The translations under genes were made by a program, and so were the position numbers. From contig JACJOC010000103.1 of the NCBI GenBank assembly GCA_014695345.1, positions 1-64,000 on the forward strand: a stretch of DNA of 64,000 nucleotides, given 5' to 3'. Origin of the DNA: Cyanobacteria bacterium FACHB-471. Lineage in GTDB: Bacteria > Cyanobacteriota > Cyanobacteriia > Elainellales > Elainellaceae. Below, piece by piece: positions 8,350-16,401 of the stretch; the first letter of the stretch is position 1; each line of letters opens with the position of its first letter. The notes under the pieces were generated by a model, which saw only the letters and a program-made list of their open reading frames with translations, ran no database searches and had not been told where the DNA came from.

Positions 8350-8852
8350 TCGACCCGTCCTACTGCCAACTCATGTCCCAATATAACCACTGGATGAATC
8401 AGAAGCTCTACGCGATTTGCGCGGAGATTCCTGATAAGGAGCGGAAGCAGGATCGGGGTGCTTTCTTCAAGTCAATTCACGGTACGTTAAATCATTTGCT
8501 GGATGGCGATCGCACCTGGATGGAGCGATTTACCGGAAAACCCTTTTCATCCCGAAGGATTGGAGGGGAACTGTATTCTGATTTTGAGCAACTCCGCCAG
8601 GAACGCGAGCAGGTTGACCAGGAAATTTTGGCATGGGCTAAAACACTTTCAGCCGAATGGCTTGCCCAACCCTTTGAATACACCAGCAACGTAGACGGCA
8701 GAACCCGAACTTTGCCGACCTGGACCCTGGTAACGCACCTGTTCAACCATCAAACGCACCATCGCGGTCAACTCACAACTTTGCTCTCTCAAATAGGGCA
8801 CGATCCGGACGTAACGGATTTACCCTGGTTGCCTGAACTAAGTTTGCAGTGA
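8346..8852 (+). CDS. DinB family protein
   Basis: A 168-residue four-helix protein of the DinB/YfiT superfamily. The metal-binding histidines are visible in TLNHLLDGDRTW and in FNHQTHHRGQL near residue 138. In this superfamily such triads bind a divalent metal, and characterised members act as thiol-dependent transferases or detoxification enzymes. Its own substrate is unknown. The ATG overlaps the kinase stop codon by 4 bases, so it is translationally coupled to the kinase, an arrangement that suggests joint expression. Confidence 0.9.
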   Translation: MIDPSYCQLMSQYNHWMNQKLYAICAEIPDKERKQDRGAFFKSIHGTLNHLLDGDRTWMERFTGKPFSSRRIGGELYSDFEQLRQEREQVDQEILAWAKTLSAEWLAQPFEYTSNVDGRTRTLPTWTLVTHLFNHQTHHRGQLTTLLSQIGHDPDVTDLPWLPELSLQ

Positions 8853-8895
8853 GCGACAACAATTATCATTTTTGATTAACAAAAAGGTTTGAGCT

Positions 8896-9864
8896 ATGGG
8901 CAACTCCTCCATCGAAGCCGTTCCCGTAACTGTGTTGACAGGATACCTGGGAGCAGGAAAAACAACGCTGCTAAACCGCATTCTGACTCACGAACACGGC
9001 AAAAAAGTGGCAGTAATCGTGAATGAGTTTGGCGAAGTGGGCATTGATAACCAGTTAGTAATCGATGCCGATGAAGAAATCTTTGAGATGAACAACGGCT
9101 GCATCTGCTGCACGGTGAGAGGCGATCTGATTCGCATCATCGGCAATTTAATGCGGCGACGCGACAAGTTTGATCATCTGGTGATTGAAACGACTGGATT
9201 AGCTGATCCCGCTCCCGTGATTCAAACCTTTTTCGTAGACGAAGATGTCAATTCTCAAATGCAGTTAGATGCTGTTGTGACGGTAGTTGACACTAAGCAC
9301 ATTTGGGAGCATTGGGACAGCAGCGAAGCACAAGAGCAAATTGCCTTTGCCGATGTGATTTTGCTCAACAAAACTGATCTGGTTGAGCCAGCCCAACTGC
9401 AGGAGTTGGAGCAGCGAATTCGGGGAATGAATGCGATCGCCAAAATCTATCACACCCAAAACTGCTCGGTTGAAATGGATTCCGTCTTAGGTGTAGGTGC
9501 ATTTGACCTTCAGCGGGCACTAGAAATTGATTCGCAGTTTCTCAATGAAGATGCCCACGAGCACGACGAAACGGTTACTTCGATCGCGCTGGTTGAGTCG
9601 GGTGCAATTAACGGCGAAAAGCTGCAAGCCTGGATCAGCCAATTGCTGCAAACCCAGGGTCCTGATATTTTTCGGATGAAGGGAATTTTGAATCTGGCGG
9701 GTTCTGACCAGCGGTTTGTATTTCAAGGCGTACACATGATTTTTGACGGCAGACCCGATCGCCTCTGGAAGCCCGATGAACTTCGCAAGAATGAACTAGT
9801 TTTCATCGGTCGCAACCTGGACGAAACCAAACTGAGAGAGGATTTCCGGGCGTGTCTAATGTAG
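8896..9864 (+). CDS. CobW/COG0523 family metal-chaperone GTPase
   Basis: G1 loop GYLGAGKTT, the metal-binding CICC in NNGCICCTVRGDL, the ETTGLADPAP switch stretch and the NKTD guanine motif are all present, as is the C-terminal CobW_C domain (residues 220-318). These GTPases deliver or insert zinc or cobalt. A His/Asp-rich turn NEDAHEHDET near residues 219-228 could add metal sites. Upstream (8860-8880) the AT-rich stretch AATTATCATTTTTGATTA is only loosely like a Fur/Zur box. The last 13 bases overlap the next gene, which therefore looks translationally coupled. Confidence 0.93.
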   Translation: MGNSSIEAVPVTVLTGYLGAGKTTLLNRILTHEHGKKVAVIVNEFGEVGIDNQLVIDADEEIFEMNNGCICCTVRGDLIRIIGNLMRRRDKFDHLVIETTGLADPAPVIQTFFVDEDVNSQMQLDAVVTVVDTKHIWEHWDSSEAQEQIAFADVILLNKTDLVEPAQLQELEQRIRGMNAIAKIYHTQNCSVEMDSVLGVGAFDLQRALEIDSQFLNEDAHEHDETVTSIALVESGAINGEKLQAWISQLLQTQGPDIFRMKGILNLAGSDQRFVFQGVHMIFDGRPDRLWKPDELRKNELVFIGRNLDETKLREDFRACLM

Positions 9865-10928
9865 GTGCAGCTAATCGTCAGCTTGTAGAACCGTTCTGGC
9901 AAGGCAATCTAAATGACTACGTGACAGCGATCGCCTGGTCGCCCAACGGTCAAATTCTTGCCGCTAGTTCTGCTGCTGGAGAGGTTGTAATCGTAGATAT
10001 TGAGACGCGATCGCTCCGGTCTATACAAACGGGCAATGGGCGATCGCTCAACTGCCTGGGTTTCTCTTCAGACGGTCAATTTTTAGCAACAGGCGGGCAA
10101 GAGGGATGGGTCAAAATCTGGCAGATTGAAGCTGGAGATTTCACATTAATCACGACGATTGAAAACCCCCCGGTTTGGATCGATCACCTCGCCTGGAATC
10201 CTAAACACAACGAGCTAGCGTTCAGTCTAGGACGCGATGTCCAAATTTGGGATGTGGAAGCTGGCAAAGTTACGGCTACCTTAAACTTTGAGGCATCGTC
10301 TGTTTTGGATCTAGTGTGGCATCCCCAGGGTGAATTTTTGGCAGCGGCAGGACATCGAGCTGTCAAGACCTGGAACCGTGAAGCTTGGCACAGCGACCCA
10401 ACTACCTGGGAACTGATAGCCGCAAGCGTGGCGATCGCTTGGTCGCCTAACGGAGAATATCTAGCATCCGGCAACATGGATCGAACATTGCTGGTCTGGC
10501 AATGGGGCAATCCCTATCCCTGGCAGATGCAGGGCTTTCCGGGTAAAGTGCGGCAGCTTGCCTGGTCAGACCTGTTAACTAAAACAGGTGCACCACTGTT
10601 GGTGACCAGCAGTCAAGAAGGACTAATCGTCTGGGCAAAACATCCCGATGAGTCAGTTGGCTGGGGCGCAAATATACTGAATTTGCATGAGGGAACGGTG
10701 CAGGCGATCGCCTTTCAACCGGGCACCGCACTACTGACATCTGCTGCTAACGACGGTTGGATCGGGTTATGGCAACAAGCCTCAAAAGTTGTCCAAATCC
10801 TAGAAGGAGCACCTCAGGGATTCTCTTGTCTGGCATGGCAACCCAGCGGTCAAAAACTAGCCGCCGGAGGACAAAACGGCGAACTGCTGATCTGGTCACA
10901 ACTTAGCCAAGCAAAAGGACTGGGTTAG
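9852..10928 (+). CDS. WD40 repeat protein coupled to the CobW GTPase
   Basis: Starts at GTG 9852, inside the last codons of the CobW gene in another frame. The whole 358 residues consist of about seven WD40 blades (for example LAWNPKHNELAFSLG...VQIWDVEAG and IAWSPNGEYLASGN...LLVWQW), with no other domain, signal peptide or membrane helix. It is a cytoplasmic propeller and most likely a binding scaffold. The tight overlap with a metal-chaperone GTPase suggests that the propeller helps it to select a client, which is inference. Its stop overlaps the stop of the convergent gene. Confidence 0.88.
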   Translation: MSNVGAANRQLVEPFWQGNLNDYVTAIAWSPNGQILAASSAAGEVVIVDIETRSLRSIQTGNGRSLNCLGFSSDGQFLATGGQEGWVKIWQIEAGDFTLITTIENPPVWIDHLAWNPKHNELAFSLGRDVQIWDVEAGKVTATLNFEASSVLDLVWHPQGEFLAAAGHRAVKTWNREAWHSDPTTWELIAASVAIAWSPNGEYLASGNMDRTLLVWQWGNPYPWQMQGFPGKVRQLAWSDLLTKTGAPLLVTSSQEGLIVWAKHPDESVGWGANILNLHEGTVQAIAFQPGTALLTSAANDGWIGLWQQASKVVQILEGAPQGFSCLAWQPSGQKLAAGGQNGELLIWSQLSQAKGLG

Positions 10929-11521
10929 TTCACCGCTTCTAGCTCAAAATAGAAGTCTGTTTGATTGCTTTCAGCAGCTGACAGGGCCTCAATTACCTCC
11001 GCCGGATCGCGGCGAAACTGACGCTGAACGACTGTCCAGCATGCATCGCGACCATCGGTTGTGACGGGAGCCAGGTTTCGCAATTGTCGCAGAGAGTTCA
11101 TGCAGGCGGGGCAGTCACAACCAAACAGAGCAACGGCTGCATCGCTTTCTGCCTCGCTAAATGCCAGCATGGGATACTCAGCATTTGGATTCTCGTAAAC
11201 TCTGGAGTCGTCGCTAACTGAGGCATTAGTAAACGTTGGAGCGATTGGAGCCGCAGCCTGAACCGAATCGCCAGTTTGCGCTGGACCAACAACCGGAATA
11301 TTGACAGGAGCCGCAAGGCTAGCAACGTGTTGCGCTGGAGCTACCCGTGTGCAGCTAAACTGATTAGGCTGCAGTTGGAAGGGGCGGCACGTCACAGGCT
11401 CAACCGACTCAGCAGCAACAGGTACACCTGCATGAGCCGAATTCGTTACTACTAGCAAAGACAGCATCGCCCCAGTCAAACTGGGAAGGGATACTAGACT
11501 GAGGGCAATCTTACTTTTCAT
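10925..11521 (-). CDS. exported protein with CxCxxC motif, function unknown
   Basis: A signal peptide (MKSKIALSLV... cleavage near SAHA-GVPV, residue 31) is followed by a Pro/Ala-rich spacer and a small C-terminal domain with AVALFGCDCPACMNSLRQL and DACWTVVQRQF. The CxCxxC set plus the later Cys could bind a metal or form disulfides in the periplasm. I do not recognise the family. It is convergent with the CobW-WD40 pair and shares a TTAG stop overlap, so it is not in their operon. A thiol-redox or metal role is a guess from the cysteines. Confidence 0.65.
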   Translation of the reverse strand: MKSKIALSLVSLPSLTGAMLSLLVVTNSAHAGVPVAAESVEPVTCRPFQLQPNQFSCTRVAPAQHVASLAAPVNIPVVGPAQTGDSVQAAAPIAPTFTNASVSDDSRVYENPNAEYPMLAFSEAESDAAVALFGCDCPACMNSLRQLRNLAPVTTDGRDACWTVVQRQFRRDPAEVIEALSAAESNQTDFYFELEAVN

Positions 11522-11651
11522 AACTCAATCTTTGAAAAGGGTCGTTTAACTGTAAATCTTGCGGCAGCCGCTACACGACAGATTTCTTGAAATCTGTACG
11601 TGTTATCCAGATGCTAAATATTTTAGAGTCTATGCTCAGATTACTCTAGCA

Positions 11652-11736
11652 GGCAAAACCTGCCGGTTCAGGAAAAATGCAATGCAATTTCTATTTTGGG
11701 CAAGAAATTACCCTGAACTTCGCCTAGCGAATGGCG
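11652..11736 (+). ncRNA. candidate structured RNA
   Basis: Nested complementary segments: GGTTCAGG (11665-11672) with CCTGAACT (11712-11719), enclosing AATTTCT (11686-11692) with AGAAATT (11703-11709). It is flanked by GGCA/TGCC (11652-11655/11661-11664) and CGCC/GGCG (11721-11724/11733-11736). This is more pairing than is usual in spacer DNA here, but no known RNA family is recognised and the strand is a guess. Confidence 0.25.
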
Positions 11737-11928
11737 TACAGCCGTAAAATTATTGTTAGAGTTTTCAAACGGTCTTCGCGGTTTTGCGGGAAGAAAACAC
11801 TGAGGAATGGGAGCAGTCTTTACAACTCTTAAAGTACTTTAACTATTCCTCAGATAGGGCAGGGTGTTGCATCTATAGAATTTGTTTGCCTCCTCGATCC
11901 GTTAGGGCGAGGCTGTTTTTTTGCGTCT

Positions 11929-11964
11929 GGCGGTGCGAAGCAGTTCCCCCTTTGGGGTAATCGC
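11929..11964 (-). repeat. 36-bp dispersed repeat, copy 1
   Basis: On the minus strand it reads GCGATTACCCCAAAGGGGG then AACTGCTTCGCACCGCC. A second copy at 25041-25076 differs by one base. The CCCC-GGGG core can form a short hairpin. The left end GCGAT is half of a HIP1 site. Confidence 0.8.
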
Positions 11965-12112
11965 TTTTCTTTCCTAAAACTCACCAATCCTAATTCCTTT
12001 CCAATTAAGGCAAACTTGAGATCGCCATAATTTAAGAAGCGATTCAGGCTATTCATACAGCTAATCGATTAAAGTTCATTTACGGCAACTGCACAGGAGG
12101 TTTCTACCTAAC

Positions 12113-14176
12113 ATGAATCGAGCAATTTCCTTAGAGAAAACATTTCCTCCCGCAGCAGAAAAGCAGCCTTATGTGCATGATCTGCATGGGGATCAACGGC
12201 ATGACGATTATTTTTGGATGCGCGATCGCCAAGATCCCAAAGTAATTGCTTACCTAGAAGCAGAAAATGCCTACACCCAATCCGTGATGCAGCACACGGA
12301 AGAACTGCAAACCATGCTGTACCAGGAAATGCTGGCTCGAATTCAAGAAACCGACCTATCAGTGCCTTATCGCAAAGGCGATTTCTACTACTATTCGCGC
12401 ACTGAAGAAGGCAAAGCTTACTCGATTTACTGCCGCAAACGAGGTAGCCTCGACGCACCCGAAGAAGTGCTGCTTGACCAAAACCAACTTGCCGCAGAGC
12501 ATGAGTTTTTTCAGCTTGGTTTATTGCAGGTTAGCCCTGACCATCAGCTACTAGCCTATTCCGTCGATACCAGTGGGTCAGAACGCTACACGCTATTTTT
12601 CATGGATCTGGAAACTCGCCAGTTGTTCCCAGAAGGCATTACCGAAACTTCGCCTGCTTTTGCCTGGGCGAATGACAGCAAGACCGTATTTTATACGCAA
12701 GTAGACGCGACCAATCGTCCGTTTAAGCTGTTTCGACATGAGGTGGGCAACAACACAGCGGAGGATGCGCTGATCCACCACGAAGCCGACGATTCGTACT
12801 TTCTGGGGGTCGGTAAGACCCGCAGCGAAGCTTACATTTTGCTGCATCTGGAGAGCAAAATCACTTCAGAAGTGCATTACCTGGAAGCTAACAATCCGAC
12901 GGATGAGTTTCGGTTGATTCATCCGCGATCGCCCGGCATGGAGTACGGCATTGAACATCACAACGACTCTTTTTACATTGTCACTAACGACAATGCGATC
13001 AACTTCAAGCTGATGAAAGCTCCGGTAGATGCACCCGCGAAGGAAAATTGGCAGACGGTGATTCCCCATCGCGAAGACGTGATGATATCTGGTGTGAGTG
13101 CCTTTGCGGATCATCTGGTGATTTATGAGCAAGCGGCAGGCTTACCGACAATTCGCGTTCGTCAGCTTTCCACGGGTGATGAACATGATATTGAATTCCC
13201 AGAGCCGACCTACGACGTTTCCCCTGGCGGCAACCCAGAATTTAACACGACAATTCTGCGATTTAGCTACACCTCTCTGGTGACTCCTAATTCGGTCTAT
13301 GACTACAACATGGAAACACGAGAACGGGAGCTAAAGAAGGAAACTCCCGTTTTGGGTGGCTATGACAAAACTCAGTATGTGAGCGAACGCATCACTGCAA
13401 CTGCTGCGGATGGCACTCAAGTTCCGATCTCGATTGTTTGCAAAAAAGGGATTGAGAAGAATGGCGCAAACCCATTCCTGCTGACGGGCTACGGCTCCTA
13501 TGGCTTTAGCTACCCGGTGTCGTTTTCGTCTAGCCGACTATCGCTGTTGAATCGGGGCGTGGTGATGGCGATCGCCCACATTCGCGGCGGTGCTGAAATG
13601 GGACGCAAGTGGTACGAAGACGGCAAGTTTCTGAAAAAGAAGAATACTTTCACTGACTTCATTGCCTGTGCCGAACACGTGATTGCAGAAGGCTGGACAT
13701 CGAGCGATCGCCTCGCTATCTCCGGCGGCAGTGCGGGCGGTTTACTGATGGGGTCCGTAATTAACGCTCGCCCTGAACTGTTTAATATCGTGGTGGCTCA
13801 CGTTCCTTTTGTGGATGTGGTTACCACTATTTTGGATACATCGCTGCCGCTCTCGGCGTTGGAATGGGAAGAGTGGGGCAACCCCAACGACAAAGCCTAC
13901 TACGACTACATGAAATCCTATTCGCCTTATGACAACGTCGAGGCAAAGGACTATCCGCATTTGCTAATTACTGCTGGCTTAAATGACTCCCGCGTGCAGT
14001 ACTGGGAACCCGCTAAGTGGACGGCAAAGTTGCGATCGCTCAAAACCGACAAAAATATCCTGCTGCTCAAGACCAACATGGGGGCAGGTCATGGTGGTGC
14101 ATCCGGACGCTACGAGCGACTCAAGGAAATTGCTTTTGAGTATGCGTTTTTGTTGGATCGATGGGGGATGGTTTAG
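12113..14176 (+). CDS. ptrB: S9 family oligopeptidase B-like serine peptidase
   Basis: A 687-residue prolyl-oligopeptidase-fold enzyme. The N-terminal propeller begins with the family hallmark HDDYFWMRDR. The C-terminal hydrolase domain carries GGSAGG with the nucleophile Ser near residue 539, Asp near 625 (GLNDSRV) and His near 660 (GAGHGG). Length and the RGGAEMGRKWYEDGK block fit oligopeptidase B, a cytoplasmic enzyme cutting short peptides after basic residues. GGAGG lies 9 bases before the ATG. There is no signal peptide. It is followed by a long palindrome that separates it from the ABC operon. Confidence 0.93.
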   Translation: MNRAISLEKTFPPAAEKQPYVHDLHGDQRHDDYFWMRDRQDPKVIAYLEAENAYTQSVMQHTEELQTMLYQEMLARIQETDLSVPYRKGDFYYYSRTEEGKAYSIYCRKRGSLDAPEEVLLDQNQLAAEHEFFQLGLLQVSPDHQLLAYSVDTSGSERYTLFFMDLETRQLFPEGITETSPAFAWANDSKTVFYTQVDATNRPFKLFRHEVGNNTAEDALIHHEADDSYFLGVGKTRSEAYILLHLESKITSEVHYLEANNPTDEFRLIHPRSPGMEYGIEHHNDSFYIVTNDNAINFKLMKAPVDAPAKENWQTVIPHREDVMISGVSAFADHLVIYEQAAGLPTIRVRQLSTGDEHDIEFPEPTYDVSPGGNPEFNTTILRFSYTSLVTPNSVYDYNMETRERELKKETPVLGGYDKTQYVSERITATAADGTQVPISIVCKKGIEKNGANPFLLTGYGSYGFSYPVSFSSSRLSLLNRGVVMAIAHIRGGAEMGRKWYEDGKFLKKKNTFTDFIACAEHVIAEGWTSSDRLAISGGSAGGLLMGSVINARPELFNIVVAHVPFVDVVTTILDTSLPLSALEWEEWGNPNDKAYYDYMKSYSPYDNVEAKDYPHLLITAGLNDSRVQYWEPAKWTAKLRSLKTDKNILLLKTNMGAGHGGASGRYERLKEIAFEYAFLLDRWGMV

Positions 14177-14181
14177 AAGAA

Positions 14182-14246
14182 AGGAGCTGATCAAGGTTGA
14201 TTTTTTGCGTACTCAGTACGCAAAAAATCAACCTTGATCAGCTCCT
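14182..14246. terminator. 65-bp perfect palindrome, probable terminator
   Basis: Two exact 32-bp arms around one central base, 6 bp after the oligopeptidase stop. A run of six T residues lies inside the left arm and six A in the right. The arms share no sequence with the palindrome at 3947 apart from the design (long arms, 1-nt centre, A/T block in the stem). Very long perfect palindromes are usually unstable in replication, so its retention is notable. Confidence 0.7.
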
Positions 14247-14382
14247 CATATCCCAGCAATATCTTTGTCATTTTAGCTACAACTGATTCTGGTAATCTAT
14301 GATGTTGAATCAACTTGATCTAAGTTGCAGCGGGTTAGATTAGGGTCGGTGAAATGAAAAGCGCCCTGGAGTAAAAAGTTAA

Positions 14383-15432
14383 ATGATTGAAGTTGAGCAT
14401 TTGAGTAAGGTCTATGGCTCGACCCCGGCGATCCAGGATGTCACGTTTGCGGTAGAGCCAGGGGAAATTTTGGGATTTCTTGGCCCCAACGGAGCCGGAA
14501 AGACCACGACCATGCGAATTTTGACCGGATATTTGCCTGCGACGGGTGGTACAGCCAAGGTTGCTGGGTTTGATGTGCATGAAAACTCGATGGCAGTCCG
14601 CAAGCGAATCGGCTATTTGCCAGAAACGCCGCCGCTTTACCCCGACATGACCGTCGAGGGTTTTTTGTATTTTGTGGCGCGGCTGAAAGGCGTAGCCGCT
14701 GGCGATCGCTCCAACCGAGTCCAGTCTGCCCTATCTCGCTGCAACCTCCAGGAAAAGCGCAACGTCTTAATTCGCAAACTGTCCAAGGGCTTTCGGCAAC
14801 GGGTAGGAATTGCTCAGGCGATCGTTCACGATCCACCCGCCATCATTTTGGATGAACCGACCGTCGGGCTTGACCCACGCCAAATTATTGATGTTCGCAA
14901 TCTGATCAAAAGTCTGGCAGGAGATCACACGATTATCCTCTCGACCCACATTTTGCCAGAGGTCAGCATGACCTGTAGCCGTGTCGCCATCATCAATAAG
15001 GGGCGCGTCGTTGCGACCAATACCCCTGACCAACTGGTTGCACAACTCAGAGGTGGTGCAGGCTATGAGCTAGAGGTTGAAGGCAACTTTGAGGCAGTGC
15101 AGCAGCGGTTGCAGACTTTACCCGGCGTGCAGGCTGTAGAAGCGATCGCCGCCGAAATGCTGCCCGAAAATCATTACAAAATTCGTATCACTTCCACACC
15201 CGAAGCCGATCCGGGGCGAGATGTTGCAGCGGCGATCGTTGGGGCTGGGCTGGGACTCTATGAAATGAAACGGGTTCAGGTCAGTCTGGAAGATGTGTTC
15301 CTGGAACTCACTACTGAAGAGAAAACACCAGACGCAAGCTTGCCAGAACCAGAACTCACAGAATCAGACCCATCAGAGGTGACAGGCTCCTCACAGCCAT
15401 CAGGAAATTCATCAGAAGGAGAAGCAGCTTAG
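14383..15432 (+). CDS. ABC transporter ATP-binding protein, GldA-like
   Basis: Complete ATPase: Walker A GPNGAGKTT, signature LSKGFRQRVG, Walker B IILDEPTVGLDP and the switch His in LSTHILPEV. A C-terminal extension of about 120 residues follows, ending in a Glu/Pro/Ser-rich tail. It is the first gene of a four-gene run (ATPase, permease, GldG-like, DUF4340) that cyanobacteria share with the gliding-associated Gld ABC exporters of Bacteroidetes. The transported substrate is not known. The next gene starts immediately after the stop, so they are co-translated. Confidence 0.93.
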   Translation: MIEVEHLSKVYGSTPAIQDVTFAVEPGEILGFLGPNGAGKTTTMRILTGYLPATGGTAKVAGFDVHENSMAVRKRIGYLPETPPLYPDMTVEGFLYFVARLKGVAAGDRSNRVQSALSRCNLQEKRNVLIRKLSKGFRQRVGIAQAIVHDPPAIILDEPTVGLDPRQIIDVRNLIKSLAGDHTIILSTHILPEVSMTCSRVAIINKGRVVATNTPDQLVAQLRGGAGYELEVEGNFEAVQQRLQTLPGVQAVEAIAAEMLPENHYKIRITSTPEADPGRDVAAAIVGAGLGLYEMKRVQVSLEDVFLELTTEEKTPDASLPEPELTESDPSEVTGSSQPSGNSSEGEAA

Positions 15433-16230
15433 ATGCGTGTCATCTTAGGAAACGTTTTGGCGATCTACCGCAAAGAGCTGCAAAGCTATTTTGCTTCCCC
15501 CTTTGCCTACATCATCGCAGGGGTGTTTTGGCTGCTCAGCGGTATATTTTTTGCGATATTAATGCTTAGCCCTCAGGGGTTAATCGCTCAAATTGCCCTT
15601 CGCGATCAGATGGGTGTAACCGAACCAGTCGATGTTGCCTATGAATTCCTCAATGCTTATTTAGGAGTACTAGGTTCACTCTCCCTGTTTTTGCTGCCAA
15701 TGCTCTCGATGGGGCTGTATGCCGAAGAACGCAAGCGCGGCACCCTGGAATTGCTTGCTACTTCCCCGATCACAAACTGGGCCGTGGCACTGGGTAAACT
15801 GCTGGGCGTGCTGACTTTCTTTATCACAATGGTGCTGCCGCTGCTGGTCTACGAGTCGATCGCCCTTAGCGCTGCCGACCCGCCCGTTCAGCCTACCGTC
15901 ATGCTGTTGGGTCACGCAGGTTTGATTCTACTTGCAGCTGGAGTATTATCCCTGGGCATGTTTGTCTCTTCGCTCACTGACAGCACCATTTTGGCTGCAA
16001 TTCTCACTTTTACGCTGATCTTGTTTTTGTGGATTGTTGAGTCGATCGCCGGAAGCCTCAGCGGTTGGGCAGGAGAAGCCTTAGGACATCTTTCTCTCCT
16101 GAAACACTATACCGACCTGATTCAGGGCACTGTCAACACCAGTGGGTTGATTCTGTTTGCTAGCTATATTCTGCTAGGGATCTTTCTTACTGCTCAGTCG
16201 ATTGAAACCTTCCGGTTCCAGCGCTCGTAG
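15433..16230 (+). CDS. ABC transporter permease, GldF-like
   Basis: A 265-residue ABC-2 type permease with about six membrane helices (first AYIIAGVFWLLSGIFFAILM, last LILFASYILLGIFLTAQSI). The EERKRGTLELLATSPI stretch between helices 2 and 3 is the usual coupling region of this family, and LELLATSPI is the typical GldF/ABC-2 wording. It begins on the base after the ATPase stop, confirming operon structure, and must form the channel with that ATPase. Confidence 0.92.
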   Translation: MRVILGNVLAIYRKELQSYFASPFAYIIAGVFWLLSGIFFAILMLSPQGLIAQIALRDQMGVTEPVDVAYEFLNAYLGVLGSLSLFLLPMLSMGLYAEERKRGTLELLATSPITNWAVALGKLLGVLTFFITMVLPLLVYESIALSAADPPVQPTVMLLGHAGLILLAAGVLSLGMFVSSLTDSTILAAILTFTLILFLWIVESIAGSLSGWAGEALGHLSLLKHYTDLIQGTVNTSGLILFASYILLGIFLTAQSIETFRFQRS

Positions 16231-16261
16231 AAACTGTTTAGATAACAAATTGTCCTCGTAA

Positions 16262-16323
16262 GGGCGTAGCATTCGGCAGAAAGTTTCTGGAGAGCCTCAA
16301 GTCAGCGCCCGAATGCTACGCCC
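16262..16323. repeat. inverted repeat between permease and GldG-like gene
   Basis: Arms GGGCGTAGCATTCGG (16262-16276) and CCGAATGCTACGCCC (16309-16323) are perfect, 32 bp apart, with a partly matching CGTAAG/CCTACC surround. It resembles other short intergenic repeats of cyanobacteria and may act as a stem-loop in the operon transcript. Confidence 0.7.
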
Positions 16324-16401
16324 CTACCCCTAGCTGGACAATCTAATCCAATCTGGATTCTCCTAATCCTCAATTCCTAACTCCTAATCCCCTTCATTCC
16401 C

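Larger units (their letters stand above)
11522..12112. other. 591-bp gene-free stretch with hairpins and a dispersed repeat
   Basis: No convincing reading frame. It holds a palindrome ACAGATTTCTTGAAATCTGT at 11578-11597, a multi-stem region at 11652-11736, a weak hairpin with T-run at 11889-11922 (GCCTC/GAGGC then TGTTTTTTT) and one copy of the 36-bp repeat at 11929-11964. A promoter for the oligopeptidase gene should lie in its right half; GGAGG sits 9 bases before that ATG. Confidence 0.5.

Noticed and set aside
11559-11747. Plus-strand 62-codon frame in the spacer before the oligopeptidase gene
   Set aside because: Composition is not protein-like and it covers the hairpins of the possible RNA; no ribosome site.
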